This document shows positions 8,735 through 17,544 of a stretch of 64,000 nucleotides of DNA, piece by piece (the stretch's first letter is position 1; each line of letters begins with the position of its first letter). The position numbers were made by a program, and so were the translations under genes. The notes below the pieces were generated by a model. It was not told the DNA's origin. It did not search any database and worked only from the letters and a program-made list of their open reading frames with translations. Source of the stretch: Chitinophagaceae bacterium (GTDB lineage: Bacteria > Bacteroidota > Bacteroidia > Chitinophagales > Chitinophagaceae). The stretch lies in NCBI GenBank assembly GCA_023957755.1, contig JAMLGT010000010.1, positions 116,925 to 180,924 of the forward strand. Reading direction: 5' to 3'.

Positions 8735-9979
8735 TTATTGTTGTTCCGATTCTTCCTCCTTCAGATATTGGGTGATTTCCCAGGGGAGCACCTTCTTGTT
8801 TATCAATCCTGAAGGCGTGAGTAAGGCTACCCTGCGCACTACATTCCTGAACTCGCGCAGATTGCCCGGCCAGGGATAGTTCTGAAATATCTCCAATACT
8901 TCAGGATCGTATCCCTTGATATTTCTTTTCAGTTCTTTATTCGCCTGGCTGAGGAAAAACTCAGCAAAAGGCACAATGTCTTCTTTTCTTTCGCGAAGCG
9001 GTGGCAGCTTTATTGAAAACTCATTGAATCTGTGATACAGGTCTTCACGAAATTTTCCTTTCTTATAAGCTTCCCTCAGATTTTCGTTACTGGCCACAAT
9101 AATGCGTACATCCACATTATTCTCCTTTGTTCCTCCTATGCGTTTATACTTTCTTTCCTGTATTACTCTTAGCAACAATGCCTGCACTTCACTACTCAGA
9201 TTAGCTACCTCATCCAGAAAAAGGGTACCTCCGTTAGCTAATTCAAAATGGCCTGCCTTATCATTAATTGCGCCGGTAAAGGCGCCTTTCACATGCCCGA
9301 AGAGTTCGCTCCCTGCAAGCTCCTTAGAGAGTGTGCCGCAATCCATTGCCACAAAAGGAGCCTTTTTGCGCGGGCTGTTTTCATGAATTGTTTTGGCTAT
9401 CACCTCTTTACCTGTACCGCTCTCTCCATACAGGATGACACTATAGTTGGTATTGGCTACCACCGCTACCTGATGATATACTTTGCGAATACTCTCATCG
9501 CGCCCCATCAGGAACTCTTTATTAAAGTGGAGTGCTACCTCCTCATCAAAATGCTTTTCTTCTTTGGCAGTGGCTTTTCCCGGCTTTTTATCTGCCAGTG
9601 CCGCTGACTTTTCCAATGCCTTATTCGCTTTTTCAATGACGCTGAGCACCTCATCCGGAACGAGTGGTTTGGTGATGTAATCAAACGCACCATGTTTAAT
9701 CACATCCACCGCTATTTTGATATCCGAATACCCTGTAATGATGATTACGATTGTGGATGGCTTGAGGTTCTTCACCTTCATTAATACATTCTTCCCATCC
9801 TTATCTCCCAGCCTGAAATCGCAGATCACAAGGTCAAAATCTTCCTCATTAAACTTGAGAAGGCCTTTGGAAGCACTGTGCGCCGTAGCCGTGGTATATC
9901 CTTTTTTTTCAAGAAAACGACTCAATAAGACACACATATCCAGGTCGTCATCTATAATTAAAATCTTGTTTATGACCTT
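8735..9979 (-). CDS. Sigma-54-dependent response regulator lacking a DNA-binding domain
   Basis: NtrC-family activator of 414 residues. A receiver domain occupies about 1-120 (IIDDDLD; phospho-Asp in LVICDFRLGDKDG; Lys in YITKP). The AAA+ domain spans about 150-385 with Walker A GESGTGKE, the sigma-54 contact loop GAFTGA, Walker B GGTLFLDEV and the PGNLREFRN sensor. The protein stops about 25 residues after that, with no Fis-type helix-turn-helix; only 17 bases separate its stop from the convergent gene's stop, so no C-terminal domain could have been lost by a simple frameshift. It lies with a lone receiver (10337) and a histidine kinase (10789), which probably signal to it. Start chosen at 9979 (MKVINKILIID). 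Confidence 0.92.
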   Translation of the reverse strand, partial: KVINKILIIDDDLDMCVLLSRFLEKKGYTTATAHSASKGLLKFNEEDFDLVICDFRLGDKDGKNVLMKVKNLKPSTIVIIITGYSDIKIAVDVIKHGAFDYITKPLVPDEVLSVIEKANKALEKSAALADKKPGKATAKEEKHFDEEVALHFNKEFLMGRDESIRKVYHQVAVVANTNYSVILYGESGTGKEVIAKTIHENSPRKKAPFVAMDCGTLSKELAGSELFGHVKGAFTGAINDKAGHFELANGGTLFLDEVANLSSEVQALLLRVIQERKYKRIGGTKENNVDVRIIVASNENLREAYKKGKFREDLYHRFNEFSIKLPPLRERKEDIVPFAEFFLSQANKELKRNIKGYDPEVLEIFQNYPWPGNLREFRNVVRRVALLTPSGLINKKVLPWEITQYLKEEESEQQ

Positions 9980-10278
9980 CATAAGCATTAAAAGTAATGA
10001 AAAGGAAACGCAAATTTAAGATAAACCCCCTGTTAATCCTTGCAATAGCAAACCATTATAAGAAGTATAGCACCTTTTACATCCACGCCACATTTGTCAA
10101 AAATTTCAGAATCGCCCCCGCTCACGGAAAATATACCTACTGCATTATACGTTTTACTTAAACTACTGAATATCAATCTAAAAATAGCGTGAAATCATAT
10201 TTAAACCTTTGAGAAACAGCAGATTTACCTATTTTTGACTGATATACCAACAGGGCCACCCGATTACAGGCACGACTT

Positions 10279-10296
10279 TTGGCAACAAAATTGTTT
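10279..10296 (+). promoter_or_regulatory. Candidate sigma-54 promoter
   Basis: TTGGCAACAAAATTGTTT has GG at 10281-10282 and, after exactly ten bases, GT in place of the usual -12 GC. It lies about 40 bases before the receiver gene start at 10337. Its position beside a sigma-54 activator gene makes it attractive, but one of the four key bases is wrong. The rest of the 9980-10336 interval shows no gene. Confidence 0.3.
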
Positions 10297-10336
10297 TCAA
10301 TTTATAAAGAAAAGCAAGAAGCTAATTAAGAGTACG

Positions 10337-10723
10337 ATGAACGATAATTCTACCATAATGAGAGCTGCGATTGTTGATGACGAAAAAGACCTCTGCTACC
10401 TTTTGAAAAATATTCTGAAAAAAGAGTCGGTAGATGCAATCGAAATCAATTCGCTTGAAGAAGCCAAATCGGAATTGGAGGGTATTCATCCAAGAGTAAT
10501 TTTCCTGGACAATCATCTTCCTGATGGTACCGGCATTGAATTTATACCTCACATAAAGAAAAAACTACCTGACGCAAAGGTCATAATGATGACGGCATTT
10601 AATGCAGCCGGAGAAGAAAATATGGCAATGGCAAATGGCGCAGACTTTTTTTTAATGAAGCCTCTTTCACGAAAAATCATCCAGGATACCCTATCTAAAA
10701 TAGGGCTCAGAGTTAACCATTGA
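10337..10723 (+). CDS. Single-domain response regulator (receiver only)
   Basis: A 128-residue cytoplasmic receiver domain with no output domain. Acidic pocket AIVDDEKD is near residue 12, the phosphorylated Asp is in VIFLDNHLPDG near residue 57, the switch Thr is in VIMMTAFN and the conserved Lys in FFLMKPLS. ATG at 10337 is preferred over an open upstream extension because it is preceded by a purine-rich stretch and gives a normal receiver length; ATG at 10358 is also possible. It converges with the histidine kinase gene (10789-12213) and is divergent from the sigma-54 activator. It may act as a phosphate shuttle or sink between them. Confidence 0.85.
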   Translation: MNDNSTIMRAAIVDDEKDLCYLLKNILKKESVDAIEINSLEEAKSELEGIHPRVIFLDNHLPDGTGIEFIPHIKKKLPDAKVIMMTAFNAAGEENMAMANGADFFLMKPLSRKIIQDTLSKIGLRVNH

Positions 10724-10788
10724 GATAGTTGAGTAGCACCTTAAGGGCTATGAACCTTGCAGCCTGCTTCGCCAGAGAGAATCCCGAT

Positions 10789-12213
10789 TTACGCTTTTGA
10801 AAGATTGAATATTATGGTGAAAGTAGTTCCCACGCCAAGTTCACTTTCCGCTTTAATAGTTCCATTATGATTTAGAATGATGTTTTGGGCATTTGCCAAC
10901 CCGAGACCGTTACCCTGTTTTTTAGTTGTAAAGAAAGGCTCAAACAATTTGGTCATCTGCTCTTCATTCATTCCTGCTCCATTATCTGATATCTTAATTA
11001 TCAGCTTATTATTTTGAGTCTCTGTAGTCAGCATAAGCTCTCCGCCATCCGGCATTGCTTCTATTGCATTGACAATCACGTTCAGGAATACAATCTTCAT
11101 CTTGTCCACATCAACCTCTATTTCTGTATTACTGTCAAATCTGGTCTTAATAGCAATATGTTTAAGTGTCACACGGTCGCCAGCTTCCTTCAGGCTCATC
11201 TTCAACAAATCGTCAATATGCACCGGCTGTTTGTTAAGCTGTGTGAGCCTTGTGGAATTCAGAAGGTCGCTCACCAGTTTGTTAATCCTATCAGAATTTC
11301 TTTTTACCATTTCAAAAAACATTTCTGCATCACCTTCTACCGGGTATTCGCTTCGCAATTGCTCAATAGCAAGATTAATATTCGTCAGCGGGTTTCGTAC
11401 CTCATGCGCCATAGTACGGGCAATTCTGCCTGCTGCTGCGTATTTCTCCATACTCCTCAGATCTATCAACTCGGTATTTAGCTCTCCCAACTGTTCTATT
11501 CTTTTCTCCAGTTGTTTTCTGAATTCTGTTGCGGCGGCGTCTGCCTTCTTGCGCGCCCGGTTCTCTTCATTGAACACCACTATAGAATAAAGCGTTACCA
11601 GTATTGCTACCAGCAAAGAAAAAATATTTGTACGCTTTATTAATCCTGCATATCCTGAGATATCAGCAGACCGCTGATCCTGTAAATGCCGTTCGATTTC
11701 CTGCATGTGAAAAACCTTCTCTTCCAGGCTTGTCATTAATCCGGTAGTCTTTCGATTCGCTGCTACAATTTCATCCGAGATTGCCCCCTGGTGCCTGAAT
11801 GATTCGATAGACTTCTGAAATGTAGCTACTACATCAATAAGTGTCTGCTTTATATTTTCTATATTCTCCTTCTGCTCTGCATTGCCTGATACCCGTCCAC
11901 CAATAAGTTCTACCGCACTATCCAGTTTTCGAATGTTGTTATCAAATAACTGCAGATGCACTGTATCCTTATCAATAATAAATCTGTGAAAAGAAGACTC
12001 TGTCCTCGTCATAAACGAAACCAGATTGTCCAGATCATGAATCAGCTGATTGGTTTCACTGACCAGTTTCGATTGTTCTTCTACCTTGCGGGTCGTTAAA
12101 AAGGTAAGTACATTGCTGAAGAGTAATAGTATAAAAGCCGCCAGAAATCCACTTCGTATCTTATTTGCGCTACTATTTTGTAAAGAGCTTTCGAGCTTGA
12201 GCGTATTTTTCAT
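10789..12213 (-). CDS. Membrane sensor histidine kinase
   Basis: A 474-residue inner-membrane kinase. A first membrane helix is near residues 21-40, then a mostly helical ~150-residue periplasmic segment of CHASE3 kind, a second membrane helix near 195-215, and a coiled-coil linker. The H-box MAHEVRNPLTN is near 270, followed by the N-box NVIVNAIEAM, G1 DNGAGM and G2 GNGLGLAN of the ATP-binding domain. There is no fused receiver, so it needs a partner; the lone receiver and the sigma-54 activator encoded next to it are the obvious candidates. The signal sensed is unknown. ATG at 12213. Confidence 0.9.
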   Translation of the reverse strand: MKNTLKLESSLQNSSANKIRSGFLAAFILLLFSNVLTFLTTRKVEEQSKLVSETNQLIHDLDNLVSFMTRTESSFHRFIIDKDTVHLQLFDNNIRKLDSAVELIGGRVSGNAEQKENIENIKQTLIDVVATFQKSIESFRHQGAISDEIVAANRKTTGLMTSLEEKVFHMQEIERHLQDQRSADISGYAGLIKRTNIFSLLVAILVTLYSIVVFNEENRARKKADAAATEFRKQLEKRIEQLGELNTELIDLRSMEKYAAAGRIARTMAHEVRNPLTNINLAIEQLRSEYPVEGDAEMFFEMVKRNSDRINKLVSDLLNSTRLTQLNKQPVHIDDLLKMSLKEAGDRVTLKHIAIKTRFDSNTEIEVDVDKMKIVFLNVIVNAIEAMPDGGELMLTTETQNNKLIIKISDNGAGMNEEQMTKLFEPFFTTKKQGNGLGLANAQNIILNHNGTIKAESELGVGTTFTIIFNLSKA

Positions 12214-12456
12214 AAAGCAAGTTCAAAGTGAAATTTACCCATTATTTTTCTTATCCCGACACTTTGCTTCAAAAATCATCCCGTAATTGTTTTGACCAGC
12301 CGGCCAAAGGCAAAAAATCTTTCATTTCACACAGAATTAGTAAAAAACAAAATATTTATACTGACCTTTGACACTGAAAAATTTCTAATACGATCACCCC
12401 ATAATTTCGGGTTGGTTCGATTTTGGATAATAAAATAATTTTAAAAACATTAAACC

Positions 12457-12777
12457 ATGAGTACAGGAAAAACAGTAGCCGCCTTGCTTGCAGGAGTAGC
12501 AATCGGCGCAGCATTGGGTGTCCTTTTCGCACCGGATAAAGGCTCAGTAACCAGGAGGAAACTTGCCGAAAAGGGAAGTGACCTGGCTGACGACCTGAAA
12601 GAAAAATACAATGAATTCTCAGAAGCCGTTTCCGAAAAATACGATGCCGCAAAAGAGAAGATCAATACCCTGGTAAAAGAAGGTAAAAAGACGGCAGAAG
12701 ACTTTGTGAAAGAGGCACGCGATACGGAGCATGCAATGAAAAATGACATCCGCAATCCGCACCCGATAAATTCCTAG
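12457..12777 (+). CDS. YtxH-like small envelope protein
   Basis: A 106-residue protein with a glycine/alanine-rich hydrophobic helix at residues 7-27 ([19 protein letters not shown]) followed by a long charged, probably coiled-coil region (repeated [17 protein letters not shown]). The pattern 'G...G.lfAPdkG...R' is typical of the YtxH family, general-stress membrane proteins. It is first in a tight set with 12815 and 13205, a grouping common in Bacteroidota; a role in envelope stress is inferred from relatives only. Confidence 0.75.
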   Translation: MSTGKTVAALLAGVAIGAALGVLFAPDKGSVTRRKLAEKGSDLADDLKEKYNEFSEAVSEKYDAAKEKINTLVKEGKKTAEDFVKEARDTEHAMKNDIRNPHPINS

Positions 12778-12814
12778 AAAGCATCGACCGGCGAAAATCA
12801 GAAGACAATTTATT

Positions 12815-13180
12815 ATGGACCAGGAAACAGAAAGCACGCCAATAGAGGATTTATATCAATCAGTACGCGACTATACAGAAACTCAGGTAGAGTTGCTGAA
12901 ACTTAAGTCCGTGCAAAAGTCGGCTCAGTTATTCTCAGCCGGTATCGTTGCGCTAATCCTTTCGATATTGGGTTTATTAGTGTTGATTCTGATATCTATC
13001 GGACTTTCATTTTATCTGGGAAAAGTACTGGGATCGTATCATCTCGGCTTTTTTCTTACCGGGGCGATTTATGTAATCCTGGCACTAATAATCTTTGTAT
13101 TCAGAAAGAAGTTACTTCAATCATCACTGAGTAACTGGCTGATCGGATTGTTGCTCGAAGAGTCAGAAAATGAAAACTAA
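12815..13180 (+). CDS. Phage-holin-family-like membrane protein
   Basis: A 121-residue protein with an amphipathic N-terminal helix (IEDLYQSVRDYTETQVELLKL) and two strong membrane helices near residues 42-65 and 75-100. Size and layout match the 'holin superfamily III / Holin-X' family often annotated in Bacteroidota next to YtxH genes. There is no endolysin or phage gene nearby, so a lytic role is unlikely; it is probably a small housekeeping envelope protein. Confidence 0.65.
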   Translation: MDQETESTPIEDLYQSVRDYTETQVELLKLKSVQKSAQLFSAGIVALILSILGLLVLILISIGLSFYLGKVLGSYHLGFFLTGAIYVILALIIFVFRKKLLQSSLSNWLIGLLLEESENEN

Positions 13181-13204
13181 GAACTAAACTTGAAGAATCA
13201 GGAT

Positions 13205-13543
13205 ATGGCTGCTGCAATTACAAATACTACCCAACTGGCAGATGCAATAAAGAAACTCGAAGAAAGGCGGGATCGGCAAGAGGTAGTACTGCGCGAGTCT
13301 TTTCACAGAGTAGCTTCAGAGATTCAGCCGAGGAATATTATCAGGAATGCGTTCCGGGGTATTACAGAATCTACACCTGTGAAATCAAACCTCTTTAAAC
13401 TTGCTGTTGACATTGGCAGCAGTGTACTCTCGCGTCGATATCAGGGCGGTAATTCCGGACATCTTTTGCAAAAGGCACTGGGTGCCGCTATCGCATTCGG
13501 GTCAGCTTACTTTTTAAGGAAAAGACGCCAAAAAAACAACTGA
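13205..13543 (+). CDS. Small hypothetical protein, third gene of YtxH/holin-like set
   Basis: A 112-residue protein if ATG at 13205 is used (MAAAITNTTQL); a TTG at 13190 would add five residues. The N-terminal third is charged and helical (IKKLEERRDRQEVVLRESF), the middle contains PRNIIRNAFRGI and the C-terminal quarter has one hydrophobic helix (ALGAAIAFGSAYFL) followed by a basic end. It follows the holin-like gene after 24 bases. It resembles small YtxH-neighbour proteins of Bacteroidota, but I cannot give it a function. Confidence 0.7.
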   Translation: MAAAITNTTQLADAIKKLEERRDRQEVVLRESFHRVASEIQPRNIIRNAFRGITESTPVKSNLFKLAVDIGSSVLSRRYQGGNSGHLLQKALGAAIAFGSAYFLRKRRQKNN

Positions 13544-13591
13544 GGCGACCATCCTGAAAAGAATTCCCCGCCGCCTTTTCGATTTAACTCG

Positions 13592-14530
13592 TTATTTTCT
13601 GCGAAGTAATAACTGATACACACGTGCTGCAACCAACTTCATCCGCGGCCTTGCCTCCTCTTCAGGGACAGGAGTAAACAGTGAAATAATAAACTTCACC
13701 TTACCATCTTCCACAATCCCCACATCATTGGTGTAATAGCTCCACCAGCCCGATTTGTGAGCGAATACTGCACTGCGAGGCAGTCCGGTGGCAAGTTTCG
13801 TAGTATCCAACTGCCTGCTCAGAAAAGAGTACAACTCTTTACTCACCCAAAAGTTAACCAGATTCTCTTTGTAGATCCCGTACATAAACAAAGCTGCATG
13901 CAGTGCGCTGGTCTCAGTGCCCTTGATAGTATCATAACCCGGATCCTCGAACTTCCTGCTCAGGAATTTGCGCGTTACCTCACTTCCATACCAACCGTAT
14001 TGGTGCATTGTGTTATTGATGTTTTTTCTACCTGCAATATCTATCAGGCAATTAGCTGCGGAATTGTCGCTACGTGTAATCATCAGGTCTATAAGGTAGT
14101 TAAGAGTGACCGTATCTCCACCTCTCAATAGCGGGCGCGGATCCCACTTTATTTCAGAACTGTGGTCCACATCATTAGGCGAATGCACTACATACGCATC
14201 GTACAGTGAATACTTACTTTCGCTCACCTGCTTTAGTACTTCCATAGCAACATACATCTTATATACGGATGCAGGATAGATAAAGTTGTCCATATTGACC
14301 CCACCAAGCAACGGCTTCTTGTGGGTAAGATCTATTACTGCAAAAGACACCTGCTCCATGCCGTCTTCACCCGCATCAAATGAGCCAGCCAGGCCGGCAT
14401 CTGCAATAATCTGTTTCAGGGAGTCATTAAACCACCGCGCTTGGCGAAAATCTTTCTTGAGATCAAAGGGCTGGGTCAGCGCTGTAGCAGAAAAGAGAAG
14501 CGAAAAAAATACTATAACCAATTTTTTCAT
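13592..14530 (-). CDS. Class A beta-lactamase-fold serine hydrolase
   Basis: A 312-residue exported protein; ATG at 14530 gives a signal peptide (MKKLVIVFFSLLFSATALTQ). It has the serine-hydrolase motifs SVYK (SxxK), SDN (in RSDNSAAN) and KSG (in AHKSGWW, the KTG position). The usual class A omega-loop ExxLN is not visible between SDN and KSG: that stretch reads RKFLSRKFEDPG. It may therefore be a penicillin-interacting or esterase-like relative (Beta-lactamase2 family) and not a true resistance enzyme. Periplasmic. The adjacent 14564-14796 spacer shows no gene. Confidence 0.82.
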   Translation of the reverse strand: MKKLVIVFFSLLFSATALTQPFDLKKDFRQARWFNDSLKQIIADAGLAGSFDAGEDGMEQVSFAVIDLTHKKPLLGGVNMDNFIYPASVYKMYVAMEVLKQVSESKYSLYDAYVVHSPNDVDHSSEIKWDPRPLLRGGDTVTLNYLIDLMITRSDNSAANCLIDIAGRKNINNTMHQYGWYGSEVTRKFLSRKFEDPGYDTIKGTETSALHAALFMYGIYKENLVNFWVSKELYSFLSRQLDTTKLATGLPRSAVFAHKSGWWSYYTNDVGIVEDGKVKFIISLFTPVPEEEARPRMKLVAARVYQLLLRRK

Positions 14531-14796
14531 CTGAAGACTTTTTATAAAAATCCGGAGCACCATAAATTCACTCTCCGGCTTGAAGGCTGAAGTAACAATA
14601 AAGATAAGTTTTCAGAGAAAACTAAATGCAACTTCATTGACAGGCTCAATACTATCCGGTTTATAGTTCATTTGGTGCAGCCTGAAAGAAAAACAAGACG
14701 ATTCCTGTAAGCATGCTAGAACGGGTTCTTTTAAAATGGCCTGTACTTCCGGAAAATAATCTGAAGAACGTGAAAAGCTTATTTATCCCCCTATCC

Positions 14797-16620
14797 TCAC
14801 GGTTGTTTTTTCTTCGCCTTGAAATTCCCATTAGGCTGCTGGGCAATGGCCTCAATGACATTGTGCTTATCATCTCTCACAAATTGAATATGATACCCGC
14901 TCAACGCCTTTAGGCCAAACCGATCATTGCCCTCGTATTGTAATTCATATTCAGGCTGGCCGGGAACAAACATATACAGTTTCCCATCCGGCTTTGTATA
15001 AATTCTGATATCAACCCCCAGGTTATACGTGCCTGCGTATTGGTTCAGACTATCCAACGACATCTCCACTGCAGCCGGCACTCTGACAAACCTGGAAGGT
15101 GTCTCCTTCGTTGTTTCAAGACGTGTCTCCAACCCTTCGATATCTCCTTTTTCATTCATATAAAATTGCACTTTTGGTCCCGGAGAGGAGGAGTCAATTC
15201 CTCTTTTCTTATCCACAAAAAACAAATCGAAAATATCGTAGTTATAATGTTTCAAATAGAATTTAAGCATTGGGGTAGTACCAAATAACGAATCACCTTT
15301 CACGGCGATCTGAATTTTCCCAAACCCGGGATTGTAATAGTCTCCCGGATAATCTTTTAACGGGTGGCCCTGACGAATTTCCATACTGGAATCTTTTACT
15401 GATTTATTCTGTGCCTCCTTTTGGGCTTTTATGGTTTTTTCGTATGCACTTCTCAGAGTAGTCTGCCAGTCTTTGTAAGGCAGTTTCAGCAATCTGTCGG
15501 AAATAATGTTTCGCACTACTGAGGGCACAGACGATCCGTTCTGATTTACCAGCACTACAATTCCTATGCTGTCTGTGGGAAAAAATGAAACCGAAGCACT
15601 GAATCCATCTATATTGCCACCATGCTCCGCGCGGTAATGTCCGCGATAACTGGAAACCATCCAACCATACCCATAATCAGAAAAGTAAATATCCGGACTT
15701 TCCTTTTGAGGCAAGGCGCCACCCATCACCATCTGGCTGCTTTTGGCCTCGTTGATATAAGATGCCGGCAATATTTCTTTGCCCTCAAATTTTCCGCTGT
15801 TCAACCAAACACTTACCCATTTACTCATATCCATCACGGTGCTGTTAATGCTTCCTGCCGGAGCCATTCCCGCAATATCATAAAAGTCCATCGGCTCTAT
15901 CAGGCTGTCATTCACTACCTGATATCCGATAGCATTATCATTGAACGCTTCGTGCTCCTTCTTCGTAGAGTTGGTATGGGCCATGCCCAATGGCGTCAGA
16001 AACATCTCCTGTAAATTTTTATGCCATGATTCACCCGTGAGTTTTTCACCAATGACTCCCTGCAAAAGGTACATCCAATTGTTATACTGCCATTGAATGC
16101 GCAATGGATAAGTAGGCTCCATATATTGAATTCGCTTTATCAGGCTGTCTTCATTGTGTGATGGCCACAGGTACCAGCTAAAATCATACCTTGGAATTCC
16201 GGTACGGTGTGTCATCAGGTCTTTGGTAGTAACATGGAGTGTCAGGTCTTCATTAAAAAATTTCAACTCCGGTAGGTAGTTGTGTACCGGTTTATCAAAA
16301 TCGATTTTCCCCTTTTGCTTAAGGACTCCCAATATCCCGGCCGTAAAGGCTTTGGTGCACGACCCGATGGCAAACTGTGTATTTACAGTCACCGGCAATT
16401 TATTTTCCACATCCTTGTACCCAAATCCTTTTGCATAAATCACTTTATCTTTTTCTACCACGGCTACTGCGAAGCCGGGCGCTTTCCATTCTTTTAATAC
16501 TCTGCTGAAGGCTGTATCCAGACCGGCAAACCTGTCTGCGGGTTTAGTACTTTTCCCCTTCTGAGCGACCAGGTTTATGCAACACAAGAGAAAGAAGACG
16601 GTAAATATTGTTGATTTCAT
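14797..16620 (-). CDS. Class C beta-lactamase-family serine hydrolase with C-terminal DUF3471-like domain
   Basis: A 607-residue exported enzyme with signal peptide MKSTIFTVFFLLCCINLVAQ. The catalytic domain (about 35-400) carries SCTK (SxxK) in FAIGSCTKAFTA, YNN (YxN) in WQYNNWMYL and HGG in EHGGNIDGF, the class C/PBP4* triad. The remaining ~200 residues are beta-rich and contain PGDYYNPGFGKIQI and QYAGTYNLG, two copies of the 'Y.G.Y' lipocalin-like pattern typical of DUF3471 tails. Family members act as D-amino peptidases, esterases or peptide hydrolases; the substrate is unknown. It is the last core-like gene before the accessory island. Confidence 0.88.
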   Translation of the reverse strand: MKSTIFTVFFLLCCINLVAQKGKSTKPADRFAGLDTAFSRVLKEWKAPGFAVAVVEKDKVIYAKGFGYKDVENKLPVTVNTQFAIGSCTKAFTAGILGVLKQKGKIDFDKPVHNYLPELKFFNEDLTLHVTTKDLMTHRTGIPRYDFSWYLWPSHNEDSLIKRIQYMEPTYPLRIQWQYNNWMYLLQGVIGEKLTGESWHKNLQEMFLTPLGMAHTNSTKKEHEAFNDNAIGYQVVNDSLIEPMDFYDIAGMAPAGSINSTVMDMSKWVSVWLNSGKFEGKEILPASYINEAKSSQMVMGGALPQKESPDIYFSDYGYGWMVSSYRGHYRAEHGGNIDGFSASVSFFPTDSIGIVVLVNQNGSSVPSVVRNIISDRLLKLPYKDWQTTLRSAYEKTIKAQKEAQNKSVKDSSMEIRQGHPLKDYPGDYYNPGFGKIQIAVKGDSLFGTTPMLKFYLKHYNYDIFDLFFVDKKRGIDSSSPGPKVQFYMNEKGDIEGLETRLETTKETPSRFVRVPAAVEMSLDSLNQYAGTYNLGVDIRIYTKPDGKLYMFVPGQPEYELQYEGNDRFGLKALSGYHIQFVRDDKHNVIEAIAQQPNGNFKAKKKQP

Positions 16621-16770
16621 ATAAAAGTTGATTAGGCAATGAAATTAATTAATATAATCAACTATAAAGGAAGGATGGGAATAAATGAGGGAGTTGCATA
16701 GTATGATTGGGAATTATGTCAACCTGCAAACGGAACCGCATCTTACATTTGCTCTTAAACCATCAGGTGC

Positions 16771-16900
16771 ATTCATTTCACCACCACCTCCACCACCTTG
16801 CTGGTATCAATCCCTAAAATATCCACCACCTTCACCATCACTTTGTACTTCCCTGGTTTTTTGTATTCGTGGGCAGCGCTGGTGAATTCAATGAAGGGTT
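16771..16900 (-). pseudogene. Displaced 3' end of the mod gene, copy 1
   Basis: About 130 bases are nearly identical to the last ~130 bases of the methyltransferase gene (23262-23390 region), in the same orientation. Differences include GG for GC plus C/T changes in the middle and a one-base deletion near the inner end. It can only encode the last ~40 residues (EYKKAGKYKVMVKVVD type) and has no start. A palindromic repeat array begins about 16 bases beyond it. The 16621-16770 interval before it shows no gene. Confidence 0.85.
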
Positions 16901-16915
16901 TTCAGTAGTAATTTT

Positions 16916-17136
16916 CTTGTTACACGGAGTACCACGGAGGGGGCACGAAGTTGCACGGAGATTTTTCTCTGTGGTTCTCCGTGGCTTCTCTGGATTTTCC
17001 TCTGTGTAATGATTCTTGTTACACGGAGTTGCACGGAGGAGGTACGGAGTTACACGGGGATTTTTTCTCTGTGGTTCTCTGTGGCTTCTCTGTCCTTTTC
17101 TCTGTGTAATATTCTTTTGTTACACGGAGTTGCACG
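16916..17136. repeat. Palindromic repeat array 1
   Basis: Two and a half units of a ~100-base repeat. Each unit has a hairpin core of CTCTGTGTAA, a 10-base T-rich loop, and TTACACGGAG (17000-17028 and 17100-17129), flanked by runs of (C)ACGGAG words on one side and their complements CTCCGTG / CTCTGTGG on the other. It abuts the mod fragment on the left and the stop codon of the GxxExxY gene on the right. Confidence 0.9.
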
Positions 17137-17140
17137 AAAG

Positions 17141-17518
17141 TTAACGAACATATCTTTTTATTCCATTTTTTAAAAGTGTTACATTAAAATTTATGAGCAA
17201 TCCTACGGGTTTTAGTCCAAACTTCATGTGGGTAAGTACTTGCGCTTCATGCACATCATTAAAAGCATCAACAGTTTTTAACTCAACCACCACCGTATTT
17301 TCAACCAAAATATCCATTCTGTACCCACATTCCAATTTTATTTCTTTATATACTACCGGAACCGGTTTTTGCCTTTCTATAAAAAGCCCTGCATTGATCA
17401 GTTCAAACGCCAGACATTCTTCATAGGCGGACTCAAGCAAGCCCGGACCTAAAACTTTATGAACCTCCATTGCACAACCGATAATTTTTTGAGTAAGCTC
17501 TTGATATCTTAATTCCAT
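17141..17518 (-). CDS. GxxExxY family protein, PD-(D/E)XK nuclease-like
   Basis: A 125-residue cytoplasmic protein with the family signature GLLESAYEE (GxxExxY) near residue 26 and a minimal nuclease-like core: E in that motif, D in RMDIL near 70, and ExK in VVELKTV near 80. It matches the family's usual length of ~125-130. The stop codon lies within a few bases of repeat array 1 and the start is ~30 bases from repeat array 2, so the gene is framed by the same palindromic repeats on both sides. Function of the family is not established; a nuclease or DNA-processing role is inference from the fold. Confidence 0.88.
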   Translation of the reverse strand: MELRYQELTQKIIGCAMEVHKVLGPGLLESAYEECLAFELINAGLFIERQKPVPVVYKEIKLECGYRMDILVENTVVVELKTVDAFNDVHEAQVLTHMKFGLKPVGLLINFNVTLLKNGIKRYVR

Positions 17519-17544
17519 ATTATAGGTTTTAAATTAAAAATATG

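Noticed and set aside
12815..13180. Prophage remnant suggested by the holin-like gene
   Set aside because: No lysin, terminase, portal or integrase is nearby; the YtxH/holin-like pair is a normal chromosomal set in this phylum.
14713..14913. 66-residue plus-strand frame
   Set aside because: It overlaps the end of the class C hydrolase gene on the other strand and has no coding character.
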